From: Candidatus Wolfebacteria bacterium
GTDB lineage: Bacteria; Patescibacteriota; Minisyncoccia; Phycocordibacterales; NVSU01
Assembly (NCBI GenBank): GCA_002401345.1
Contig: NVSU01000001.1
Coordinates: 17,078 to 55,316 of the forward strand
Direction of reading: 5' to 3'
Length of the DNA: 38,239 nt
How positions within the stretch are numbered: position 1 is the first letter of the stretch; each line of letters begins with the position of its first letter. A model generated the notes under the pieces. That model was not told the origin of the DNA. It did not search any database and saw only the letters and a list, made by a program, of their open reading frames with translations. Below, one piece after another: positions 23,462-29,055 of this stretch. A program made the position numbers and the translations under genes.

Positions 23462-23905
23462 TCATCCTAATCCAAGTTCATGAATCATTTTCTGTAATAC
23501 TGGGATCATATCAAGAATATTTTCATATCGTTTAAATGCAAAGGATGGATTTCTTGCACATTCTGCACCTAATGCAAGTTCTGTTACAAGTGCGTCCTTC
23601 TCAGCAATTGCGAGCACTGGTATTTTCCTTTTTTCTACTGCAGTACCAAGTTCCCAACCTAAACCTGTTGAGGGATATGAGCACTCAGCAAGTATAATCT
23701 CACTATTCTCAACACACACATGAATATCATGTTCATAAATTTCTCCAGATGACTGGTCCTCATCAGGTCCTGCAGGACCGTAAAAATCTAAGATGATCAG
23801 ATTTGACTCCTTGCGAAGTCTCTCTTTAAAAATCTCTATAGAATTCTTAAACTCATCGGATGCATACGTAAGTGCGCACGCAACATATACTTTTGTTTTT
23901 TTCAT
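23462..23905 (-). CDS. Nucleoside 2-deoxyribosyltransferase / Rcl-like protein
   Basis: From the ATG at 23905 the protein has 147 residues. It opens KVYVACALTYASDEFKNSIEI, the family's beta-1 with a catalytic-site Tyr. The segment ILAECSYPSTGLGWELGTAV carries the conserved Glu and the S-x-G-x-GWELG nucleotide-binding loop, closest in feel to Rcl/DNPH1 (deoxynucleoside 5'-monophosphate N-glycosidase) though classic deoxyribosyltransferases share it. It would break or exchange the N-glycosidic bond of deoxynucleosides or dNMPs. The longer frame from 23965 overlaps the divergent folA promoter, so the shorter start is used. It ends in TGA, evidence that TGA is a stop here. Confidence 0.75.
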   Translation of the reverse strand: MKKTKVYVACALTYASDEFKNSIEIFKERLRKESNLIILDFYGPAGPDEDQSSGEIYEHDIHVCVENSEIILAECSYPSTGLGWELGTAVEKRKIPVLAIAEKDALVTELALGAECARNPSFAFKRYENILDMIPVLQKMIHELGLG

Positions 23906-23959
23906 TGAACAACATTTAGGGAGTTTATCTAGGTTCAAACTATCACAAAATTTAAATAT

Positions 23960-23988
23960 TTGCAATTTTATTGAAAAATATGTATGGT
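23960..23988 (+). promoter_or_regulatory. Promoter of folA
   Basis: TTGCAA (23960-23965), 17-base spacer, TATGGT (23983-23988). It overlaps an ATG at 23984, which therefore cannot be the folA start. Confidence 0.55.
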
Positions 23989-24025
23989 AGGCACAGTTAA
24001 AACAAGTTCATCAAAAACAACAAAC

Positions 24026-24538
24026 ATGAAAAAAGAAGAAGTAAGTTTGATCGCAGCACTTCAAGAGTATGACAACGCAATAGGTTATGACAATGACTTA
24101 TTATTTCGCATCCCAGAAGACTTGGCACGATTCAAGGCTAAAACAAAAAATAACATAGTTATTATGGGACGGAAAACAATGGAGTCCATTTCAAAGATGC
24201 CACTACCTGAGAGAGATAACATAATGATTACTCGAAACAAAAATTTCAAGGCACCGGAAGGTGTCATTACTGTACATGGTTTTGAAGAGGCTTTAGAGAA
24301 GGCTTTAGAGCTAGCATATAACACCGACAAGGAAATTCTTGTAATGGGTGGGGCTGAAGTATATGCGATTGCAATGCAATACGCTACCAAGTTCTACAAG
24401 ACAACTGTTGTCTCAAACAAAAAGGCAAACGTATTCTTTCCATATTACGAAGGTATGTTTCCAAAGATCCTTGAGCATAAAAATCATGAATGTCCAAAGA
24501 CAGGGCTGTCGTATACATTCTCAACTCTGGCTGCATAA
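24026..24538 (+). CDS. folA: Dihydrofolate reductase
   Basis: DHFR reduces dihydrofolate to tetrahydrofolate with NADPH. The 170-residue protein has the fold's landmarks: SLIAALQEYDNAIGYDNDLLFRIPEDLARFK, with Asp of PEDL as catalytic acid, the NADPH loop VIMGRKTMESI, ITRN, and VMGGAEVYAIAMQYATKFYKTTV. The usual Trp of LPW is Phe (LLFRIP). The ATG at 24026 gives MKKEEVSLIAAL; an in-frame ATG at 23984 lies within the -10 box and is rejected. It is unexpected beside thyX because ThyX does not generate dihydrofolate; perhaps it serves other folate reduction or is retained from a ThyA ancestor. Confidence 0.9.
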   Translation: MKKEEVSLIAALQEYDNAIGYDNDLLFRIPEDLARFKAKTKNNIVIMGRKTMESISKMPLPERDNIMITRNKNFKAPEGVITVHGFEEALEKALELAYNTDKEILVMGGAEVYAIAMQYATKFYKTTVVSNKKANVFFPYYEGMFPKILEHKNHECPKTGLSYTFSTLAA

Positions 24539-24543
24539 AGTAA

Positions 24544-24577
24544 TAAGCCGCACATATATAATGTGCGGCTTTTTTTA
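24544..24577 (+). terminator. Terminator of folA
   Basis: AAGCCGCACAT and ATGTGCGGCTTTTTTT form a stem with T-run. It overlaps the stop codon of the opposing gene at 24575. Confidence 0.88.
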
Positions 24578-25021
24578 TTTTATTTCCTGGAGTTTAGGAA
24601 ATGATTTTATGCGATGCGTGATTAATCTAGATACTTCTGAATATTCCTCAAAATAATCAAATGTATGCAGATCGACTCGCAATAATGTAGCTCCTTTGGT
24701 TATTTCTGTGGCAGAAGAACCATTCTTCGCTATTACACAAACTGATGTTCCCAATAGTTCAACTACTGTTTCAACGACCCAGCCATAGTTAAACTTTGGA
24801 TTAGCTGAGCAATCAAGTACTACAGAATCAAAACCAGTAAGAGCAGTAATGACACTATTTTGATACTCATTAGTTAAACTATCATTATCATGAAGTGCTG
24901 ATAAATCTACAATTTTTACATTGTATACATCACCAAGCTGTTTTATTAAAAGTCCAACTTCTCCATTATATATATCAGATGTCCGTACAAATGCGGACGC
25001 AAACGCTACTTTTAATTTCAT
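24575..25021 (-). CDS. Diverged nucleoside 2-deoxyribosyltransferase-like protein
   Basis: The 148-residue protein has a Rossmann-like alternation: KLKVAFASAFVRTSDIYNGEVG, VYNVKIVDLSAL, FDSVVLDCSANPKFNYGWVVETVVELLGTSVCVIA and GATLLRVDLHTF. The segment VVLDCSANPKFNYGWVVE aligns by eye with the S-x-G-x-G-x-E loop of the NDT/Rcl family, retaining Gly-Trp and Glu but losing the first Gly. It may be a second, diverged deoxynucleotide glycosidase. The start is the ATG at 25021; a TTG at 25027 is in frame. An extended -10 promoter lies upstream. Convergent with folA. Function less certain than for the 23462 paralogue. Confidence 0.55.
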   Translation of the reverse strand: MKLKVAFASAFVRTSDIYNGEVGLLIKQLGDVYNVKIVDLSALHDNDSLTNEYQNSVITALTGFDSVVLDCSANPKFNYGWVVETVVELLGTSVCVIAKNGSSATEITKGATLLRVDLHTFDYFEEYSEVSRLITHRIKSFPKLQEIK

Positions 25022-25052
25022 GTACAAAAAAATTTAATTAAAATCTGAAACT

Positions 25053-25061
25053 ATAGTAGCA
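25053..25061 (-). promoter_or_regulatory. Extended -10 promoter of the 24575 gene
   Basis: Minus strand TG-C-TACTAT, about 32 bases before the ATG. No clear -35. Confidence 0.45.
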
Positions 25062-25077
25062 CACTTTTCAAATATAC

Positions 25078-25106
25078 AAAAAGACCGCATATATGCGGTC
25101 TTTTTG
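25078..25106 (-). terminator. Terminator of the secE-nusG-rplK transcript
   Basis: GACCGCATATATGCGGTC (25083-25100) is a perfect palindrome between A and T runs, so it could act in both directions. On the minus strand it ends the transcript that includes the hairpin cluster. Confidence 0.85.
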
Positions 25107-25130
25107 TAATAAAAATTTTGAATAGAATCT

Positions 25131-25395
25131 ATTTAACTTCAATCCCCATATTCGTCGCTTCGTCCCGATTTTATAATCAAACCAAAGGTTTGATTATAAA
25201 ATCGAGGATCCTCGACTTTCTCAAAGAAAGTCGGGACTTCCTAAAAACCCCTCGGTTTTTAGTATTTTCCGCCACAGAGGAAACTAGATTTTAGCTCTGC
25301 ACTTGATTTTGTAATTCATTCCTCATAACAAAATCTACGCCCGACCCCCTTTCCTGAAGTATAGTGATTGAAGTTATTTAACTTCAATCCCCATA
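25131..25395 (-). repeat. Duplicated rplK tail enclosing a hairpin cluster
   Basis: ATTTAACTTCAATCCCCATA occurs at 25131-25150 and at 25376-25395; the latter is the real rplK end. Between them lie an 18-bp perfect stem (CGATTTTATAATCAAACC, loop AAA), a 9-bp stem CGACTTTCT/AGAAAGTCG, both enclosed by GTCC/GGAC with AGGATCCT between, then CTAAAAACC/GGTTTTTAG (loop CCTC) and GATTTTGT/ACAAAATC. The distal copy would encode ATNMGIEVK against ARSMGIEVK of the gene. This region has no gene and belongs to the rplK 3' UTR. Confidence 0.75.
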
Positions 25396-25796
25396 CTTCG
25401 AGCTGTTCCTGCAATAATCTTAGATGCTGCCTCAATATCATTCGCATTAAGATCTTTCATTTTCTGCTCAGCAATTTGTTTTAGCTGATCTTTGGTAATT
25501 TTCCCTGCCTTTTTGACTAGATTTTTTCCTGAGCCCTTATCTACTCCTGCAGCTTTCTTTATGAGAGCTGATGCAAGTGGTGTTTTTACAACGAAATCAT
25601 ATGATCGATCTTCATACACTGAGATAATGACAGATACTTTTTCTCCTCCCATATCTTTTGTTTCTTCGTTAAATTTATTAACGAAGTCTCCGATCGCAAT
25701 ACCAGCTTGACCAAGTGCAGGTCCAGTAGGAGGTGCAGGAGTTGCTTTACCTGCTGGTATTTGAAGTCTTACTTTTTTCTGTATTTTCTTTGCCAT
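25374..25796 (-). CDS. rplK: 50S ribosomal protein L11
   Basis: L11 binds the GTPase-associated region of 23S rRNA. The 140-residue protein has the usual opening [40 protein letters not shown] (residues split here only for naming), the [14 protein letters not shown] linker and the ending [11 protein letters not shown]. It is full length. It is the third gene after secE and nusG in the normal order, but the usual next gene, rplA (L1), is not present; a hairpin cluster and a copy of the rplK tail stand there instead. Confidence 0.97.
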   Translation of the reverse strand: MAKKIQKKVRLQIPAGKATPAPPTGPALGQAGIAIGDFVNKFNEETKDMGGEKVSVIISVYEDRSYDFVVKTPLASALIKKAAGVDKGSGKNLVKKAGKITKDQLKQIAEQKMKDLNANDIEAASKIIAGTARSMGIEVK

Positions 25797-25850
25797 AATT
25801 TAAATATATCTACTATAGTAATGATGCGTGTTAAAAATGCAAGTAATCGA

Positions 25851-26393
25851 TTAAATCTTCTTCACTTGTAAAAAGTCCAACTCAACGGGAGTTTCACGTC
25901 CAAACATTGAGACAAGTACTTTTATTTTTCCTCTGTCTTGATCAATCTCGCTAATCTTTCCTTCGAGTTCCTTAAATGGTCCATCTGTAATAAGTACTGT
26001 TTCTTCTATTTGAAGATCGATTTTATGTTTTGCGACATCTGTTTCCATTCTCTCGAAGAGTGCAGTGACTTCATCTTTTTTAAGGGGAACCGGAACAACT
26101 CCTGAGCCGACAAATCCTGTTACTCGTGGTGTATTTCGAACCACATACCATGAGTCATCAGTCACAATCATATCAACTAGAATATATCCAGGATATATTT
26201 TCTCTTCCTCTTCTACACGTTTCCCTCCTTTGATTTTTATTTTCTTTTCTGTGGGAACAATCACACTAAAAATCTTATCCTGCATACCAAGAGATTCGAT
26301 TCTCTGTTTAAGATTTCGAAGTACTGCATTTTCATATCCTGCATAGGTGTGAATTGCGTACCAATTTCTTTCTGGTTTTAATTCTTGTTTCAT
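25851..26393 (-). CDS. nusG: Transcription termination/antitermination factor NusG
   Basis: NusG binds RNA polymerase and links it to Rho or ribosomes. The 180-residue protein shows the NGN domain start RNWYAIHTYAGYENAVLRNL, the EEKIYPGYILVDM strand and WYVVRNTPRVTGFVGSG, then the KOW domain ITDGPFKELEGKISEIDQDRGKIKVLVSMFGRETPVELDF. Length and domain order are normal. It follows secE by 27 bases and precedes rplK by 54 bases in the classical secE-nusG-rplK operon. Confidence 0.97.
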   Translation of the reverse strand: MKQELKPERNWYAIHTYAGYENAVLRNLKQRIESLGMQDKIFSVIVPTEKKIKIKGGKRVEEEEKIYPGYILVDMIVTDDSWYVVRNTPRVTGFVGSGVVPVPLKKDEVTALFERMETDVAKHKIDLQIEETVLITDGPFKELEGKISEIDQDRGKIKVLVSMFGRETPVELDFLQVKKI

Positions 26394-26420
26394 AATGAGA
26401 GTAAATTAAGCTAAGTGAAT

Positions 26421-26597
26421 TTATACAATTCTCTCAAGTGCAAGAGAGAAAATGAAATCAAAAAATCCTAAGTAATAGGCAATTGCGAAGGCAATTACAA
26501 TCACAATAGCTGTGAACAATAGCGCCTCGTTTCTAGTTGGCCAATTCACATGTTTTAATTCACCTTTTATTCCTTTAAAAAATTCTGAAATTTTCAT
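26421..26597 (-). CDS. secE: Preprotein translocase subunit SecE
   Basis: A 58-residue single-span protein: FFKGIKGELKHVNWPTRNEAL is the amphipathic SecE signature, with the conserved VNWPTR, followed by one membrane helix (LFTAIVIVIAFAIAYYLGFFDFIFSLAL). SecE clamps SecY in the translocon. It is too short for many gene callers but lies exactly where expected before nusG. The ATG at 26597 is the only sensible start. Upstream are a promoter and a terminator-like hairpin. Confidence 0.95.
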   Translation of the reverse strand: MKISEFFKGIKGELKHVNWPTRNEALLFTAIVIVIAFAIAYYLGFFDFIFSLALERIV

Positions 26598-26620
26598 AGT
26601 AGAAAGTATTATTTGTCTAA

Positions 26621-26643
26621 TTTAAAAAGCCCCGGAGGGCTTT
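26621..26643 (-). terminator. Terminator-like hairpin in the leader of secE (possible attenuator)
   Basis: Minus strand AAAGCCC-TCCG-GGGCTTTTT, a 7-bp stem with tetraloop and five T. It is located between the predicted promoter (26656-26683) and the secE ATG at 26597. Confidence 0.6.
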
Positions 26644-26655
26644 CATGTAGTATAT

Positions 26656-26683
26656 ATAGTACTCTTTCAGCAATAAATGTCAA
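26656..26683 (-). promoter_or_regulatory. Promoter of secE-nusG-rplK
   Basis: Minus strand TTGACA (26683-26678), 16-base spacer, TACTAT (26661-26656). Confidence 0.65.
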
Positions 26684-26690
26684 TCCACAA

Positions 26691-26720
26691 AAAAAAGCCC
26701 TTATTTCTAAGGGCTTTTAA
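26691..26720 (-). terminator. Terminator of the 26733 gene
   Basis: AAAGCCCTTA-TTTC-TAAGGGCTTT; on the minus strand followed by T-run. It isolates the next promoter. Confidence 0.85.
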
Positions 26721-26732
26721 GAATAAATGAGG

Positions 26733-27236
26733 TCACCTCACGTTTTCAGTAGTACTATTTTGTATTTCTGCCAAATCCTGATTTTGGAACATCCACAAAA
26801 TTTTTCTGATAGTCCTCCTGTTTTGAGGAGAAAAATGATCCAGTTCTGCTTCCTCAATCTCTGGATGGTCATCACATACTCTTTTATCTATTTGAACTGC
26901 ATGACACCATTGCCAATTCCAGAAAAAAAAGAACCGATTATCCTTATAACCGATGCTAAATTTTTCATACAAATAATGGTCTAGTCCATTCTTTTGACCC
27001 GATGCACGTTCACACATGAGTAGTAATCCTTCTTCTGAGTTTTGTTCTCCGTATAATATATCAAGTAACTTTTCACAAAATTTCGATTTTTGAATCTTTT
27101 CATTAAGGTTACGCTCCATGACTGCAACTAATTCCGGCAAAGAGGTAGTTTTTGATATTTCGGTGATTGTGAGTGTTTCAGTTTCTGTAAGTAATACTTC
27201 TTCTGATGTTAATCCGTTTATGTCTGTATAATTCAT
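26733..27236 (-). CDS. Hypothetical acidic protein
   Basis: From the ATG at 27236 the protein has 167 residues, is acidic and soluble. A Glu/Thr-rich N-terminus (SEEVLLTETETLTITEISKTT) precedes helical segments, an aromatic cluster with FFFFWNWQWCH and a C-terminal FSPQNRRTIRKILWMFQNQD. No family recognised. An in-frame TTG at 27248 is less likely. The gene is monocistronic, ending in its own terminator before the secE promoter; the neighbourhood gives no clue to function. Confidence 0.6.
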   Translation of the reverse strand: MNYTDINGLTSEEVLLTETETLTITEISKTTSLPELVAVMERNLNEKIQKSKFCEKLLDILYGEQNSEEGLLLMCERASGQKNGLDHYLYEKFSIGYKDNRFFFFWNWQWCHAVQIDKRVCDDHPEIEEAELDHFSPQNRRTIRKILWMFQNQDLAEIQNSTTENVR

Positions 27237-27346
27237 AATAAAGAGCAAAAATTGTTATATCTAATGTGTATGGTATCAAAAAAAATACTTTTTGCAATCC
27301 CGTAGTAAAAAACAATTTTATTTTCTGATACTGGATGCAATAAAAA

Positions 27347-27373
27347 AAATACCCTCATATGAGGGTATTTTTT
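27347..27373. terminator. Bidirectional terminator after the FKBP gene
   Basis: AAATACCCTCATATGAGGGTATTT is a perfect palindrome with A and T runs. It serves the FKBP gene on the minus strand. Confidence 0.88.
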
Positions 27374-27388
27374 TTATTGGTTTATTTT

Positions 27389-27943
27389 TTATTCAATTCC
27401 GAGAAGTTCTACTTCAAAGATTAGAGTTGCGCCTGGTGGAATTGCCCCTGGTACACCTTGGTCACCATATGCGAGACCTGAAGGGATAGTAAGCTTTCGC
27501 TTTTCACCAACAGTCATACCTTCGACACCAACATCCCAGCCTTGGATTACTTGGCCTGCACCAAGTAAGAATGAAAATGGAGTTCCTCGATCGAGGCTTG
27601 AATCAAATTTTGTACCATCCTCAAGTGTTCCTGTGTAATGAACTGAAACTGTATTACCTTTTGCAGCTTCTGGTCCATCTCCTTTCTCAAGGATGTCAAT
27701 AATAAGTTCTCCTGAATCTGTGTGCATAGTAATAGAATCATCGTTGCTGGTATTGTCTGTAGAGCTGGTAGCTTCTACTTCATCTCCATCTTCAATGATG
27801 TCGATAATAACTTCTTCTGAATCTGTGTTCAGGGCAGTAGAATCTACACTGTTATTATTGTTTGCAGAGCGTGCGCCCAGAATAACAACAACGATCAATA
27901 TAATAAAAATAATAATAGCTATAATTGTTCCTGTTTTTTTCAT
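27389..27943 (-). CDS. FKBP-type peptidyl-prolyl isomerase, membrane-anchored
   Basis: The 184-residue protein has an N-terminal membrane anchor ([18 protein letters not shown]), a linker, and an FKBP domain from about residue 75: [59 protein letters not shown] and [17 protein letters not shown]. Active-site Tyr, Asp, Trp and Phe are present, so it should catalyse prolyl isomerisation, probably on exported proteins. The linker repeats the domain's first strand ([18 protein letters not shown] against [18 protein letters not shown]). The ATG is embedded in the TCTAACGGGATG end of leader element E2. It follows the DUF3179 gene and may be co-transcribed with it. Confidence 0.93.
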   Translation of the reverse strand: MKKTGTIIAIIIFIILIVVVILGARSANNNNSVDSTALNTDSEEVIIDIIEDGDEVEATSSTDNTSNDDSITMHTDSGELIIDILEKGDGPEAAKGNTVSVHYTGTLEDGTKFDSSLDRGTPFSFLLGAGQVIQGWDVGVEGMTVGEKRKLTIPSGLAYGDQGVPGAIPPGATLIFEVELLGIE

Positions 27944-28000
27944 CCCGTTAGAGATAGAAATGATTACATTTCTGCGTAACTCATACCTACCTTCATTAAT
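27942..28000 (-). promoter_or_regulatory. Partial palindromic leader element E2 before the FKBP gene
   Basis: The FKBP-proximal end, ATCTCTAACGGGAT, is identical to that of E4, and the adjacent region resembles E4 base by base for about 45 bases, including the hairpin AGAAATG-TAAT-CATTTCT and a six-codon frame MSYAEM (27964-27984). The distal terminal repeat is missing; the DUF3179 stop lies there, so this seems a truncated copy. Confidence 0.65.
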
Positions 28001-28012
28001 TTTTTAAATTAC

Positions 28013-29014
28013 TTACTTAATAAAAATATCTGTATCTGGGAAGAATGAAGCCCATGAGAACCAAAAACCTCGTATAGGCACAATTGCTTCTCCGGAATCT
28101 AGATTTGTAATCACCACTTCACTATCTTTTTTATATTCGATCTTGATGTTTACTCCTCCCAGTGAATCTTCAATAGTCTTATTTTCTTTCAATATAGATT
28201 CTGAATAATATTTTGGACTATCGCCTATTTCTATACCGTATCCCACATCCTTAATTGGAAGGCGGAAATCTGAATTCCTAATCCCAAAGAAAATTTGATC
28301 ATTATCCTCATATGCTCCATATGGATATAATCCATAATTTCGAACATGACCTGTGTCTCGAGAAAGTACCTCTGTGTCTGGATGATTTTCTTTCCAGTTC
28401 TCCCATGTAGATGGAGCAATGGATACTCTTTTCAATTTCTCACCCCGCAACGCTGCTGGACCAATAATTGCCTCCCCTGTTATTTGTTGCCATAGACTCT
28501 CTTCTAATCTGTCGTACATAACCAAGTTACTATCCAATAGTCTCCCTGACACTCCAAATTCAGCAGTTTGACCATTCACCACTCGTTCGAATGCAAGTGA
28601 AGTCACACATAGTGGACAAAATGTAATCGCAATCGGATCTCCTGCAACAGTATCATTAACAATCTCGTGCCAATTTAATATTCGCTGAGGATATGCTCTC
28701 ACAACTCCTTTATGTACCAACCCAAATACAAGGTCCTCATCCCGAAGCCACTTGTCAGCATCATCTAATGATTCGAATTTAGGGTCGTCTATAGACGGTA
28801 TACAGTCCTGACGAGGACATCCCCAGGTTAAATCATCGAGTGTTAATGTTTTAGAATCTTTCCTTTGTTCCACAAGTTCATCTGGTATGTGATTAATAGT
28901 GGATGATTGTCGTCCTGTCTGACCGCTTCTTACAGCCAAAAAAACTAAACCACCTATGACTATTATAACAAAAACCACGCTAATAATGTTAAATTTTGTA
29001 TTAAATAATTTCAT
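28013..29014 (-). CDS. DUF3179 domain protein, membrane-anchored
   Basis: From the ATG at 29014 the product has 333 residues: an N-terminal membrane anchor (IISVVFVIIVIGGLVFLAV), then an exported domain. The conserved DUF3179 (PF11376) blocks are visible: RAYPQRILNWHEIVNDTVAGDPIAITFCPLC, then FGVSGRLLDSNLVMYDRLEESLWQQITGEAIIG and VLSRDTGHVRNYGLYPYGAYED (parts). The FCPLC cysteine pair is typical. The biochemical role of this family is unknown. The gene diverges from the P-type ATPase and precedes FKBP on the same strand. Confidence 0.88.
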   Translation of the reverse strand: MKLFNTKFNIISVVFVIIVIGGLVFLAVRSGQTGRQSSTINHIPDELVEQRKDSKTLTLDDLTWGCPRQDCIPSIDDPKFESLDDADKWLRDEDLVFGLVHKGVVRAYPQRILNWHEIVNDTVAGDPIAITFCPLCVTSLAFERVVNGQTAEFGVSGRLLDSNLVMYDRLEESLWQQITGEAIIGPAALRGEKLKRVSIAPSTWENWKENHPDTEVLSRDTGHVRNYGLYPYGAYEDNDQIFFGIRNSDFRLPIKDVGYGIEIGDSPKYYSESILKENKTIEDSLGGVNIKIEYKKDSEVVITNLDSGEAIVPIRGFWFSWASFFPDTDIFIK

Positions 29015-29055
29015 AACGCGTACAGTATAGTACAATATTAGATATATAGAAAGTT

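Noticed and set aside
23462-23464. UGA recoding to glycine as in Gracilibacteria/SR1
   Set aside because: TGA is used as a normal stop here, and the conserved genes read through without internal TGA codons.
23984-24025. Longer start for folA
   Set aside because: The ATG lies inside the TATGGT -10 box, and the added residues are absent from DHFR proteins.
25107-25373. A truncated second rplK gene
   Set aside because: Only about 9 codons of L11-like tail are present and the frame upstream is filled with hairpins; it is a duplicated end, not a pseudogene of useful length.
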